Positions 27,206 through 35,971 are shown, counted from the stretch's first letter. The stretch is DNA of 64,000 nt from Actinomyces vulturis (GCF_001687305.1 NZ_LZRK01000004.1:248001-312000), one strand, 5' to 3'. Made by a program: numbers and translations. Notes: a model not told the origin generated them from the sequence alone.

Positions 27206-28299
27206 GCTCTCCTCCTTGCTTGAGTCGTCTGTGTGGTGCTCTTATGTGATCGGTGTGATCGGCGATTGTCTATGAGGGAAGTAGCCGGTGCCTCGCTCGA
27301 TGGTCGAAGCCGGGTACAGGCACGCAATCGCACAGGGGCAGATCGTGGATTAGCAGCGATGTCCTCATCACTGGCTCGTTCTGCTCCACGAGTAACAACG
27401 TCGAGGTAAGGCTTGTGATCATCGGGAATGATAGGAAGATCAGCAGGAACATTGCTGATGGAACCTGCAGTGAAGGCACGCTTGACCATGCGATCTTCAA
27501 GTGACTGGTAAGACTCCACCACAAGGCGCCCACCTACCCGAATGGAATCGATAGCCGCGGGAATAGCATTCTCAAGAACCTCAAGTTCACTATTCACGGC
27601 AATACGCAGCGCCTGAAAAGTGCGCTTAGCGGGGTTACCACCTGTACGACGGGCAGCTGCAGGAATAGATGAGCGCACGACGTCGACAAGAGCAGAGGTA
27701 TCGGTGACCGGGGTACCTTTATCGCGAAGGCTCACGATAGTTCGAGCAATTTTGCTAGCGAACTTTTCTTCGCCATAGGTGCGAAGAATACGAGTGATCT
27801 CACGTTCGTCAGCGGTGTCGAGAATGCTCTGAGCCGTAACAGAGCTGGTACGGTCCATGCGCATGTCCAAGGGAGCGGGACGTGCGTAGGAAAAACCACG
27901 ATCTGCCTCATCAAGTTGAAGAGAAGAGACTCCCAAATCCATGAGAATGCCATCAACTCCACCGTCACGGCCGAACTCATCGCAGATCTCGCCAGCAACA
28001 TCGTCGACGTGGTCATAAGTGGTGTGGACTGCACGAAAACGCTTGCCGAAGCGTTCGAGGCGTTTACTGGCTACTTCGATAGCTTGAAGATCGCGGTCAA
28101 TCCCTACCACGGTGAGGTGGGGGAAGCGTTCGAGGGCCCCCTCAGTATGGCCGCCCATCCCAAGAGTGCAGTCGATCATAACTGGCTGATCCACATCGAA
28201 GGCGGGAGCAAGAAGATCGAGGCAACGCTGAAGGAGCACAGGCGTATGCAGTTGCGCGGCATCACGATCGGTGATGCGTGCTGCGCAATCAGCGACCAT
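27202..28299 (-). CDS. rsmH: 16S rRNA (cytosine-1402-N4)-methyltransferase RsmH
   Basis: RsmH (MraW) methylates N4 of C1402 in 16S rRNA. The 365-residue protein has LHTPVLLQRCLDLL, the SAM-binding motif DCTLGMGGHTEGALE, DGILMDLGVSSLQLDEADRG, and the C-terminal SYQSLEDRMVKRAF, which replaces the more usual SFHSLEDR. The start at 28299 has AGGAAGGAG upstream. The C-terminal about 25 residues are basic and rich in Thr and Ser. It follows mraZ after 140 bp containing a hairpin. Confidence 0.96.
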   Translation of the reverse strand: MVADCAARITDRDAAQLHTPVLLQRCLDLLAPAFDVDQPVMIDCTLGMGGHTEGALERFPHLTVVGIDRDLQAIEVASKRLERFGKRFRAVHTTYDHVDDVAGEICDEFGRDGGVDGILMDLGVSSLQLDEADRGFSYARPAPLDMRMDRTSSVTAQSILDTADEREITRILRTYGEEKFASKIARTIVSLRDKGTPVTDTSALVDVVRSSIPAAARRTGGNPAKRTFQALRIAVNSELEVLENAIPAAIDSIRVGGRLVVESYQSLEDRMVKRAFTAGSISNVPADLPIIPDDHKPYLDVVTRGAERASDEDIAANPRSAPVRLRACTRLRPSSEAPATSLIDNRRSHRSHKSTTQTTQARRRA

Positions 28300-28386
28300 C
28301 GCTCGCTCCTTCCTAAGTCAATCGGGGGTGCCTGAGCACCGGTCAGGGGGATACCGTCCCCGGAGCCAGGACTCCTCCCGCAAGTT

Positions 28387-28410
28387 CCGGCATAGGGGAA
28401 GTTATGCCGG
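28387..28410 (-). promoter_or_regulatory. Hairpin in the mraZ-rsmH gap
   Basis: CCGGCATA (28387-28394) and TATGCCGG (28403-28410) form a perfect 8-bp stem with an 8-nt loop. It sits between mraZ and rsmH, where transcription should continue. There is no U-tract. It may be a processing or attenuation element, or it may be incidental. Confidence 0.4.
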
Positions 28411-28439
28411 ATGCTCGGGTGGAGACCTCACACCGGGGT

Positions 28440-28871
28440 TTAGAAGAAACCAGGAATGATTTCTTCTGCGGTATCAGCAAAAACGCTTTCCTGAGCATTC
28501 AGGTAGGCGTTCCATGCATCCTCATCCCATATTTCAACGCGGGATCCTGCACCGATCACGGCGAGATTGCGCTGAAGTTTTGCGTAGGCACGTAACGGCG
28601 AAGGAAGCGTGATACGGCCTTGCTTATCGGGGATTTGGCTATCTGCGCCGGAGAGCATGACGCGGATGTAATCGCGTGCCTGCTTTTGTGCCAACGGTGC
28701 TTCCCGGAGTTGGGCGTACATGCGCTCGAACTCCGCGATAGGAAAGGCATAAAGGCAGTGCTCTTGGCCTCGGGTCAGGACCACTCCCCCAGCAAGTTCA
28801 TCGCGGAATTTCGCGGGGAGGATGAGACGACCCTTGTCGTCGAGATGAGGCGCGTAGGTCCCCAAGAACAT
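28440..28871 (-). CDS. mraZ: Transcriptional regulator MraZ
   Basis: MraZ is a double AbrB-fold DNA-binding protein that forms ring-shaped oligomers and regulates the dcw operon, usually as a repressor of its own promoter. Both halves are visible: [20 protein letters not shown] near the N-terminus and [18 protein letters not shown] in the middle. The length of 143 aa is normal. AAGGAG lies 6 nt upstream of ATG. Immediately upstream are TGG boxes spaced by 10 bp on the same strand, so autoregulation is likely. Confidence 0.97.
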   Translation of the reverse strand: MFLGTYAPHLDDKGRLILPAKFRDELAGGVVLTRGQEHCLYAFPIAEFERMYAQLREAPLAQKQARDYIRVMLSGADSQIPDKQGRITLPSPLRAYAKLQRNLAVIGAGSRVEIWDEDAWNAYLNAQESVFADTAEEIIPGFF

Positions 28872-28894
28872 GGGGCGCTCCTTCCTCCCGACGA

Positions 28895-28938
28895 TCCAGA
28901 TACCCCCACACTACTCCACTTCCCTCCCTTTTGACCCA
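28895..28938 (-). promoter_or_regulatory. MraZ operator: five boxes at 10-bp spacing
   Basis: On the minus strand, TGGG (28938), GGGA (28928), TGGA (28918), TGGG (28908) and TGGA (28898) occur at exact 10-bp intervals just upstream of the mraZ ribosome site. GAAGTGG followed by AGTGTGG is included. Known MraZ operators are direct repeats at this spacing, of the TGGGN type in E. coli and the AAAGTGG type in Mollicutes. Confidence 0.75.
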
Positions 28939-28990
28939 TTTTGTTATCAATTCCTTCGTCACAAAGGGACTTTTCATTGAATTTTCAATG

Positions 28991-29005
28991 TGGAGCAAAG
29001 TGGAG
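28991..29005 (+). promoter_or_regulatory. MraZ-type double box
   Basis: TGGAGCAAAG at 28991 is followed directly by TGGAGCAACT at 29001. The AAAGTGG motif spans the junction. Its 14-bp core GGAGCAAAGTGGAG recurs exactly at 29106-29119. Confidence 0.6.
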
Positions 29006-29104
29006 CAACTTCCAGCCCTCTCATCCCTTCGGCGTGGCGCACAAAAGAGACATTTCCCTAGCGCCGCAATAAAAACCGCCACTATCCGGCAAAAAGAAAA
29101 ACGA

Positions 29105-29119
29105 CGGAGCAAAGTGGAG
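29105..29119 (+). promoter_or_regulatory. MraZ-type double box, second copy
   Basis: CGGAG (29105) and TGGAG (29115) lie 10 bp apart. The 14-bp core GGAGCAAAGTGGAG at 29106-29119 is identical to that at 28992-29005. Confidence 0.55.
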
Positions 29120-29277
29120 TGCAATGCAATCAATTGATGACGAACATCAAGAAGATGAGAGACACAAGGCAAGGCAGAACGACGTAGTTTCAACGAAAAA
29201 TTGATTTATACGCCCATCGTGACATCAACACGGTTAAGGCCACTCTCCCTAATAAGTGCACTAACGTCGTCACGCAG

Positions 29278-29292
29278 TGGTGGGAAGTGGAG
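29278..29292 (+). promoter_or_regulatory. Possible third distal MraZ-type double box
   Basis: TGGTGGGAAG at 29278 is followed by TGGAG at 29288, again 10 bp apart and containing GAAGTGG. It lies about 410 bp upstream of mraZ, near the end of the convergent-side permease gene, and is the weakest of the four groups. Confidence 0.4.
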
Positions 29293-29387
29293 AACCCAGA
29301 GGAGCGTAGTAATCGAGAACTCTCAATGACGCACGAAAACAACAGCGGCCGTTGTATTACTGGATAGGCCGCAGCGATAAGGAAAAA

Positions 29388-30707
29388 CTAATGCTTCAAC
29401 GAAGACTGCGCTGAATTGGTATGTACCTGATGACGAGTAGTGCGCTTATACAAGGCTTCCACGCCAACACAGACCGCCACCAAACCCACAGCGATCGTCA
29501 CTCCCGTCGGGGTGGAGCGCCACTGCTGCCCCACCAAAATCACGCTTGCCACCAAGCACAACACAGCACCGACAGTAGGAATAGCGCGATGCATACCAAT
29601 GTTCGCCGATAGTTTGACAGCACTGGCGTTAACAACGGCAAAAATCAAAAGGAATCCCAACGAACCTGCCGTGGAAATTGTCTGCAAAGGCAAAACATTC
29701 ACGCTAATAAGCGTCAGTACGCTAGTGACAGCCAGCCCCACTGGTTGATGAATGAATTGATCGGTAAAGGAATGAAAGAACTCGCCATCACGAGCAATCT
29801 CATCACTGACCTGACCGCCACCATAAATGGAGGCGTTAATAGCAGAGAACGTTGAAATCAACGCAGCAATAGTGATGATAGTAAACCCCACCTGGCCAAG
29901 CATTGGCTTAGCGGCTTGAGCCAACACGTAATCCTGGGCTTTACCAATATCAGCAAAACTCAACGAGCCCACCGTGACAATGGCGATGACGATATACAAG
30001 ATGATCACAAAGATCACCGATGCGTAGAAGGCTCGAGCAATATTCTTCTCAGGATCTTTAATGTCTGGTGCCGCGTTAGCGATGAGTTCAAAGCCCTCAT
30101 AAGCCACAAAAATCACCATACCGCCAGCGAATAAGTGGATAGGGCTTTCCCAATGAGTGACCGACAGTTGATGAACCATCGGATTACCAATCAGCCCATA
30201 AGCTCCAATACCTATAAAAGCCAAAAGAATGACCAGTTTGATAACCACGGCTACCGATTCAATACGCCCCACCACAGCAATCGAGTAATAGTTAATAGCG
30301 GTGGCAATAAGAATGATGGCCGTGGCGTAGATATGGTAGTCCACACTCCGCGATCCGGTGATATTCCACAAATTAGGGGCGTACGAACCAAAAGCACTGG
30401 CATAAAGCGAGAGCATAATGACGTAGGAGATCCAAAGCAGGTTATTCAGTGAACCACTGAAAATACCTGCCCCAAACGCCTTATTGATGAAGCAGACTGT
30501 ACCGCCGCGATCAGAGTACTTTTGCGAAAGTTTGGAGTAGGACGCTGCCGTAATTAGCGCCACGACCCCAGCGCAAGCAAAAGCGACAGGAGTAGCCCCC
30601 TTTGCCAATGAGACTGCCAAGCCAAGGACGGCGAAGATACCGCCGCCTACCATTCCGCCAATGCCAATAGAAATAGCATCAAGGAGAGAAATCTTTTTCG
30701 TGGCCAT
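29388..30707 (-). CDS. APC-superfamily amino acid permease
   Basis: This is a 439-residue integral membrane protein with about twelve helices. The N-terminal helix carries the APC signature GIGGMVGGGIFAVLGLAVSL, an unwound Gly-rich segment that contacts substrate in LeuT-fold transporters. AYEGFELIANAAPDIKDPEKN between helices 6 and 7 is typical of amino acid/polyamine permeases. The substrate cannot be read from the sequence. It is transcribed alone, with an inverted repeat at 30750-30785 upstream. It is unrelated in function to the dcw genes next to it. Confidence 0.9.
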   Translation of the reverse strand: MATKKISLLDAISIGIGGMVGGGIFAVLGLAVSLAKGATPVAFACAGVVALITAASYSKLSQKYSDRGGTVCFINKAFGAGIFSGSLNNLLWISYVIMLSLYASAFGSYAPNLWNITGSRSVDYHIYATAIILIATAINYYSIAVVGRIESVAVVIKLVILLAFIGIGAYGLIGNPMVHQLSVTHWESPIHLFAGGMVIFVAYEGFELIANAAPDIKDPEKNIARAFYASVIFVIILYIVIAIVTVGSLSFADIGKAQDYVLAQAAKPMLGQVGFTIITIAALISTFSAINASIYGGGQVSDEIARDGEFFHSFTDQFIHQPVGLAVTSVLTLISVNVLPLQTISTAGSLGFLLIFAVVNASAVKLSANIGMHRAIPTVGAVLCLVASVILVGQQWRSTPTGVTIAVGLVAVCVGVEALYKRTTRHQVHTNSAQSSLKH

Positions 30708-30749
30708 GATCAGGGCCTCTCAACAGGGGGTGGTGCGAACACAACTGTC

Positions 30750-30785
30750 ACACAGTTTTCGCCATCACGCAGAGTGAAACTGTGT
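30750..30785. promoter_or_regulatory. Inverted repeat upstream of the permease
   Basis: ACACAGTTT (30750-30758) and AAACTGTGT (30777-30785) are perfect 9-bp arms separated by 18 nt, between the permease start and the DUF3040 stop. It could be the terminator of the DUF3040 gene or an operator of the permease. Confidence 0.4.
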
Positions 30786-30924
30786 TGAGTGCAACACGCG
30801 ATATGAAAACTCCCGTTAACGATGAGTCGGATCACCGATCAAAGTCATAAGAGAGCCAATGAGTGAAGGCAATCATGCCCACCTTCTATGGCAAGCCTGA
30901 CATTCACAGCACTCCCCGCAGCGC

Positions 30925-31344
30925 TTAACGATGACGGTCTTGCCAGCGTTGGTTTTGACGGTCCATAAATGACGAACCTGAAGATTTCTTTTTCCACGGA
31001 CCTGTCTTTTTATGTCCAGACGACTTTCCTAAAGCAGACGAATCATAAGAAGTGGAGGGGAATACCGCCCCCACGATCATGGAGACCCCATAGACCGCCG
31101 TCACAAATCCAGCCACACCAACAGCAATACTTAAAGCCGTATGCTTAACTGCCACGGCGCCGACGAGAATCGCCATCCCAACAAGAATGAGTGCGACACC
31201 AATTCCTACCGCGCGTGCCGACACGCGTAGGCGCCCACGAGGGCCTGGCCCTGCACTCATTGCCTGAGCAAGATCAGGAGCCCCGGCACTCAATTGTTCT
31301 TCAAGGTCACGTAAGACCTCTTGTTCGCGTTCAGACAGTGCCAT
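30925..31344 (-). CDS. DUF3040 family membrane protein
   Basis: This small actinobacterial protein starts MALSEREQEVLRDLEEQL, the typical family N-terminus, followed by two membrane segments (about 46-65 and 70-92) and a basic, Ser/Lys-rich C-terminal tail. The function of DUF3040 proteins is unknown; they are often found near cell division genes. I chose the second Met (31344) because family members begin M-x-L-S-E-x-E-Q. It is monocistronic here. Confidence 0.88.
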   Translation of the reverse strand: MALSEREQEVLRDLEEQLSAGAPDLAQAMSAGPGPRGRLRVSARAVGIGVALILVGMAILVGAVAVKHTALSIAVGVAGFVTAVYGVSMIVGAVFPSTSYDSSALGKSSGHKKTGPWKKKSSGSSFMDRQNQRWQDRHR

Positions 31345-31488
31345 CATTCACCTCGCTTTCGCGTGATCCACTGGGTAAGTGGAATACGCCAGGGACCTCC
31401 ACATGCCGTGTGAAGAAAGCGTATACATCAAGAGTATGACGGATTCCTGGCTTTTTAAAAACCGCCCCATCACCAGAAACGGGCTTGA

Positions 31489-31510
31489 CACATCATCAAG
31501 TGCTGATGTG
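31489..31510 (-). terminator. Hairpin downstream of dinB
   Basis: CACATCA (31489-31495) and TGATGTG (31504-31510) form a 7-bp stem about 90 bp beyond the dinB stop. It lacks a strong U-tract. The rest of 31345-31600 shows no gene. Confidence 0.4.
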
Positions 31511-31600
31511 CTCCACTTGCCCCGCCGCTTCTCCTCAAACAAACTCACCGTTAATCGTTGCCTCAATCAAACATTCACCACCAGGCGAACCCAGCGCACG

Positions 31601-32887
31601 CTACTCCTCCACGCCTGAGGAATTATCACTTTCAGGTACTGACAGCAGTGAGGCAGGCTTAATAGCAGAGGCACCCCAGCGGCGTCGCACTTCATCAGCG
31701 GCCCGCTCACTCAGCCCATGACGAGGATTCTCATCGAAGGTGAGTTGGTGCCCTATTCCCCCAGCAATCAACCCCTCAGCGCGCACACCAAGCAGACGCA
31801 CCCTGCCTTTGCTCGGGATCTTCACCAATAGTGCTTCAGCTGCCTCCATGAGATCTCGAGCCACATCCGTAGGGACCGCCAAAGTATGAGATCGCGTCAC
31901 GGTGCTGAAATCTTCTGCCCACCGCACGATCACCACCACCACACGCGCGGATACATCCATGGCACGCAGACGCTCAGCCACTTCATGACATTGGCCGAGC
32001 ATCACCTCATGCGTCGCCTGCCCAATCGTCAACGGTTCATAAAACGTGGACTGGGTACCGACAGACTTTTCTTCACGCCGAGATTCAACCTTGCGGTGGT
32101 CTCTACCCCACGCCATATCCATAACGTGGTGGGCTTGAGCCATCCCCACAAGTTTGTGAAGTTGAGACATCGACGTGGCACGCACGTCAGCCACAGTCGT
32201 TATGCCCCATTGTTCGAGGCGCTGCGCAGTCTTTTCCCCTACCCCAAACAAAGCGCCAACGGGTAACGGGGCAAGAAAATCTGCGGTAGCGTCATCAGGG
32301 ATCATGAGAAGGCCGTCTGGCTTAGCATGAGAGGAAGCAATTTTAGCTACTGACTTATTACGAGCCAGCCCCACGGATGCACTCACACCGACCTCACGAT
32401 GAATTCGCTCGCGGACACGCTGAGCAATAGAAGTAGGTGAGCCAAGCCTACGTACCGCGCCAGAAAGGTCAACAAATGCTTCATCAATGCTCACCTGCTG
32501 CACAACTGGGCTAAGTTCAGACAAGATCGCCATAACTTGCCGGCTGACTTGTGCATAGTGACGGTGACGTAGGGGCATGACAATCGCATGGGGACAACGC
32601 CTGAGTGCTAACCCCAGCGGCATTGCCGAGTTCACACCGTAGGCACGCGCTTCATAAGAAGCTGCACTGACCACTCCACGAATGGGGGCAAGTTTATCTA
32701 CTGCATCGCGCCCCTGGTGAGAGGCTCGTGAGCCACCCACGATAACAGGTTTTCCGCGTAATTCTGGATGGTCACGGATTTCGACTGATGCGAAAAAGGC
32801 ATCCATGTCCACGTGCATGATGATGGCGCCAGAATCGTCGCTCCCCCAGTCTTTACGCACGTGTTCGAGACGTGGCGCCCTGGACAT
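31601..32887 (-). CDS. dinB: DNA polymerase IV (Y-family, DinB)
   Basis: Pol IV is an error-prone translesion polymerase. Motifs are IMHVDMDAFFASVE, with the first catalytic Asp residues, YEARAYGVNSAMPLGLALRRCP, and VSIDEAFVDLSG, with the second catalytic Asp-Glu. A helix-hairpin-helix thumb (LFGVGEKTAQRLEQWGI) and a little-finger domain follow (EKSVGTQSTFYEPL). The ATG at 32887 (428 aa) is preceded by GGGGAGGAGG at good spacing, so the longer TTG start is unlikely. I see no actinobacterial LexA box (TCGAAC-N4-GTTCGA) in the upstream 118 bp. A beta-clamp motif is not obvious at the C-terminus. Confidence 0.94.
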   Translation of the reverse strand: MSRAPRLEHVRKDWGSDDSGAIIMHVDMDAFFASVEIRDHPELRGKPVIVGGSRASHQGRDAVDKLAPIRGVVSAASYEARAYGVNSAMPLGLALRRCPHAIVMPLRHRHYAQVSRQVMAILSELSPVVQQVSIDEAFVDLSGAVRRLGSPTSIAQRVRERIHREVGVSASVGLARNKSVAKIASSHAKPDGLLMIPDDATADFLAPLPVGALFGVGEKTAQRLEQWGITTVADVRATSMSQLHKLVGMAQAHHVMDMAWGRDHRKVESRREEKSVGTQSTFYEPLTIGQATHEVMLGQCHEVAERLRAMDVSARVVVVIVRWAEDFSTVTRSHTLAVPTDVARDLMEAAEALLVKIPSKGRVRLLGVRAEGLIAGGIGHQLTFDENPRHGLSERAADEVRRRWGASAIKPASLLSVPESDNSSGVEE

Positions 32888-33005
32888 GGCCCTCCTCCCC
32901 AACGGTCATTTCATTCACTGTTTACTCTCCGCCACCCATTGTATGAGACACCACTGTCAGCAATACTCAATAGGGGCTAACGCTACACGCGAGTAGGCTC
33001 TCCCC

Positions 33006-33821
33006 ATGGCGAAATCACGACGGTCTTCTTCCTCCGCATCTGCACAGCAATCCGTGAACCACCTGCCTACAGGCGAGGTAGAAACGTCCATGTCTCGCGC
33101 GGAAATTATTCGCCGCGATCACACGTTGATTCTGCTTCTCGACGGCACCGAGTCATCCAGTATCGACCTACGCGATCCCACCCATATCGATTTTGAATAC
33201 CAGCAACATTGCGATGCTGCTTTACGGGCCCTGCGTTCTCCTGGCCCGTTCCGCGCTCTTCATTTGGGCGGAGCCGGCTGTGGTCTGGCTCGTGCATGGG
33301 CAAGTGCGTTTCCCGGTTCTCGCCATACCGCGGTAGAGATCGACGCCGATTTAGCCACCTTCGTGCGTCAATGGTTCGATCTTCCGCGCTCACCTGAGTT
33401 AAAAATTCGCGTAGGAGACGCCGCAACAGTGGTCGCTGATATGCGTGACGCTTCGTGGGATGTAGTGGTACGCGATGTGTTTGCCAACGGTGAGATCCCA
33501 GCAGCGGTTCGCGCCCAAGAAGTTCTTGCGCACAATGCGCGAATCACTGCTCCCGACGGACTGTATATGGCCAATATTGCCTCTCGCCCCCGAGAATCGG
33601 CGAATGCGGAAATCACAGAGACAGCAAAGTTGTTTAAGTCGACTATATTGATCGCTGATCCTTCGGTTGCTCGTGGTAAGCGTCGTGGCAACATTATTCT
33701 TGTGGCAAGCCACCAGCAGTGGGACTCCAACGAATATGAGGCAGTAGAGCGGGCGGTACGTCGACTTCCTTTGCCGGTGCGCACGTGGTTACCTGAAGAT
33801 CCGCTCTTCCGCGTTAACTAA
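33006..33821 (+). CDS. Spermidine-synthase-like SAM-dependent methyltransferase-fold protein
   Basis: The 271-residue protein has a low-complexity N-terminus rich in Ser and then a Rossmann methyltransferase-fold domain. Motif I is ALHLGGAGCGLARAWASAFP, followed by the acidic AVEIDADL and VGDAATVVADM, then WDVVVRDVFANGEIP, all typical of the spermidine synthase superfamily. The canonical polyamine-site motif is not evident, so the substrate is uncertain; many actinobacterial homologues are annotated fused or spermidine-synthase-like without proven activity. It is divergent from dinB and followed by a repeat-containing gap. Confidence 0.8.
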   Translation: MAKSRRSSSSASAQQSVNHLPTGEVETSMSRAEIIRRDHTLILLLDGTESSSIDLRDPTHIDFEYQQHCDAALRALRSPGPFRALHLGGAGCGLARAWASAFPGSRHTAVEIDADLATFVRQWFDLPRSPELKIRVGDAATVVADMRDASWDVVVRDVFANGEIPAAVRAQEVLAHNARITAPDGLYMANIASRPRESANAEITETAKLFKSTILIADPSVARGKRRGNIILVASHQQWDSNEYEAVERAVRRLPLPVRTWLPEDPLFRVN

Positions 33822-33917
33822 GTTTTAATCGCGGGCTACCCAGTTCTGCTCGCGGGCTACCCATCTCATTGAGGCTTGTCAGTTCGCGAACCCCGGTGAA
33901 TCGCGCGCAAACAAAAC

Positions 33918-34060
33918 AATCGATGTAACCTAACAAATCACGTGTAAGCAACATAATCGACACAGCATAATCAATTCACGCACCCTAACTAATCACCCGC
34001 AGAAATGCTGCCCTTCGTTCACGAGACAACATCATCAATTCACGCGCTCTAACTAATCAC
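33918..34060. repeat. Imperfect direct repeats
   Basis: The two closest copies are 33969-33996 and 34033-34060. Both read (A/C)ATCAATTCACGC, differ at two or three bases in the middle, and end CTAACTAATCAC. A weaker copy is at 33918-33941 (AATCGATGTAACC, then TAACAAATCAC). They do not resemble the CRISPR repeat. Confidence 0.6.
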
Positions 34061-34149
34061 CGTGACATGGATTTTTCCATGACATGGGCACAAAGACGTC
34101 ATCAGACTCATGATGCCCCGATCACCACGTCATTAACAATGAAACACCA

Positions 34150-34187
34150 CAGTGGGGCCCACAGGTACATACCTGTGGGCCCCACTG
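34150..34187. terminator. Strong bidirectional terminator hairpin after the cold-shock gene
   Basis: The arms CAGTGGGGCCCACAGGTA (34150-34167) and TACCTGTGGGCCCCACTG (34170-34187) are perfectly complementary, with an almost closed loop. It lies 83 bp beyond the csp stop codon and faces the spermidine-synthase-like gene from the other side. Confidence 0.8.
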
Positions 34188-34270
34188 AATACGCAGTGGA
34201 GAGAAACGTTAATGAGTGTTCACTCTGCTCTCAGTATTCGCAATGATTCACTGCGAAGCACAAACGCGTC

Positions 34271-34471
34271 TCACAGAGCGCGAACGTTTTCTGCCTGCTC
34301 ACCCTTGTCATTGGTGGTGATGTCAAATTCGACCTTCTGGCCTTCATCAAGGGAACGATAGCCGTCAGACTGAATTGCGTGCCAGTGCACGAAAACGTCA
34401 GAGCCACCTTCGGTTTCAATGAAGCCGTAGCCCTTTTCAGCGTTAAACCATTTCACGGTTCCAGTTGCCAT
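34271..34471 (-). CDS. Cold-shock protein (CspA family)
   Basis: This is a 66-residue single OB-fold nucleic-acid-binding protein and RNA chaperone. The RNA-binding motifs are KGYGFI (RNP1) and DVFVHW (RNP2). [18 protein letters not shown] at the start is typical of actinobacterial CspA. GAAAGGAA lies about 6 nt upstream of the ATG. A 5' leader of up to 250 bp separates it from the PAC2 gene, and long leaders are common in csp genes. It is monocistronic with a strong terminator. Confidence 0.96.
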   Translation of the reverse strand: MATGTVKWFNAEKGYGFIETEGGSDVFVHWHAIQSDGYRSLDEGQKVEFDITTNDKGEQAENVRAL

Positions 34472-34724
34472 GTTGTGTTCCTTTCGGGATTGAACTCAGC
34501 AGAATGCTTCGCTCGGGTAATGCCGCAATTCTGTGTGATCCCGTGAAACGCAACGGTGAACGACTTATCAAGACTGGCGTAAGAAACGCGCCAAGATGAA
34601 ACGAAACTGTCATGTGGGTTAAGGAGATCATTCCTTGTCCCGGGTCAAGCAGGTGCAACAGTTGTTAGTCTTTCACAAATACTACGAAAAGTAACGCTAA
34701 AAAGTGAGTGACATGTCACGGCCT

Positions 34725-35867
34725 TTATTGACCAGTTGAGCCTGCGGCGTCACCATCTCCTGGTAGGCCCCATTCACGAGCGTCATCAGGAGTCGTGGAC
34801 TGAGGTGGAGTTAGTGGTTGGTTCGGAGACTTGGGGGCAGGAGGCATTGCTGCACGATCAGCAGAGTCCGCTGATCCTGGATTCATCATCGCCAACAGTT
34901 CATCCATGTCCCAGTCAGCATTCTGACGATGTTCCTCATCAACCTGAGACTGTTGCTCACGGATAGAGGCCAGCAGATCAGTATGATCTGCGCTAGACAG
35001 GAAGGCCTCAAGACGTTCACCAATCTCATCAGCAGTAGGAACATCTTGGACCAGCCATGACATCTTCGGGCTTTGCTCACCTTCTGTGTCATCGTCGTGT
35101 TTTTCGAACATCGTGACGAGAGCAGCGACTTGAGGATTATTCGCAATTTGAGCATCCACAGCGGCACGAGCAGTAATGCTGCTAGCTTCCAAGTCACCCA
35201 CAGGCAGAGCCAAATCGGTCACTGACATGACTCCACGAAGCAGGGCGCTGGCAGCCTGAGGATTCTGTTCCACATGCAGGTAAGCAGGGACAAGAGCAGT
35301 CAGCCCAACACAGGCAACATCCTCATCCGCAAGCGCTGCTTCAAGGAAAGACCCAAAAGAAGCGCTGATTTGAGTCGGTGGACGATGCGAACGCAGTTTC
35401 TCCGGGACATCGTTGACACGTCCAGAATGAGCACGAATGCGAGTGGCGCGAGTGTGAGGCACCGGGGCAGGTAACGCACTAATACCCACCACGGTTTTCA
35501 CGCCGCAGTCACGAAGAAAGTCAATAATCTCCCGGCACAACTGCTTCCAACGGAAGTCGGGTTCTAGACCGGTGAGGAAGAGGAAATCTTGACCATTGTC
35601 ATCCACCATGTGGCGAATCTCAATGGTGGGTTCTTTTTCCATCGTAATCAGAGAGCCATCAAGGGTCAGAGATGGGCGACGCGATCGGTAGTCCACCACG
35701 TCGTCGGTATCAACGTGAGCACAGTCGTAATGCTGCAACGTTGAATGAAGTTGTTGTGCCGCCAGTTGGGTGGCCCAACCACAGTCATATGCGCCCTCAA
35801 ATGCAAACACCATGACATTAGGGCGAACATCAGCGCTCAGAGGCTGATCCACACGAATCAAACTCAT
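34725..35867 (-). CDS. PAC2-family protein
   Basis: The protein belongs to the PAC2 (proteasome assembly chaperone) superfamily found in actinobacteria and archaea. The role of the bacterial members is not established. Visible features are VMVFAFEGAYDCGWATQLAAQQL at the N-terminus, FLTGLEPDFRWKQLCREIIDFL, and TVVGISALPAPVPHTRATRIRAHS, which fit the family fold. The last about 70 residues are acidic, then Pro/Ser-rich and probably disordered. I prefer the ATG at 35867 (MSLIRVDQP, 380 aa) to 35978, because the upstream part overlaps the divergent promoter region. Confidence 0.82.
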   Translation of the reverse strand: MSLIRVDQPLSADVRPNVMVFAFEGAYDCGWATQLAAQQLHSTLQHYDCAHVDTDDVVDYRSRRPSLTLDGSLITMEKEPTIEIRHMVDDNGQDFLFLTGLEPDFRWKQLCREIIDFLRDCGVKTVVGISALPAPVPHTRATRIRAHSGRVNDVPEKLRSHRPPTQISASFGSFLEAALADEDVACVGLTALVPAYLHVEQNPQAASALLRGVMSVTDLALPVGDLEASSITARAAVDAQIANNPQVAALVTMFEKHDDDTEGEQSPKMSWLVQDVPTADEIGERLEAFLSSADHTDLLASIREQQSQVDEEHRQNADWDMDELLAMMNPGSADSADRAAMPPAPKSPNQPLTPPQSTTPDDAREWGLPGDGDAAGSTGQ

Positions 35868-35971
35868 TCCCGTCTTACGCTCCTCAATCACCACGTTGTC
35901 ATTTTTCGTCTTGCCCTTACTATTCTCCCCGTCCTGCCATGAAGGGTGCGACCCCAAAGATCGTGCGAAAG

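Larger units (their letters stand above)
28872..29387. other. mraZ upstream region between dcw and the permease gene
   Basis: This is 516 bp without a convincing gene. It holds four groups of TGG-type boxes at 10-bp spacing (28895-28938 on the minus strand; 28991-29005, 29105-29119 and 29278-29292 on the plus strand), listed separately. The dcw promoter should lie here. A GATAAC at about 28950 on the minus strand is a possible -10 element, without a good -35 element. Confidence 0.6.
33822..34270. other. Intergenic region with short repeats and a terminator
   Basis: This is about 450 bp without a gene. The sequence GCGGGCTACCCA occurs twice near 33832 and 33853. Three related AATC-to-AATCAC segments at 33918-34060 form imperfect direct repeats, and a large terminator hairpin lies at 34150-34187. 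No ORF of interest crosses it. Confidence 0.6.

Noticed and set aside
32888-33005. LexA (SOS) box before dinB
   Set aside because: No TCGAAC-N4-GTTCGA-like palindrome is present in the gap.
33882-33900. Partial match of this intergenic segment (CAGTTC and GAACCCC) to the spacer-like segment 8434-8461
   Set aside because: The two matching blocks have different spacing (2 against 4 nt), so guide pairing would be interrupted; likely chance.
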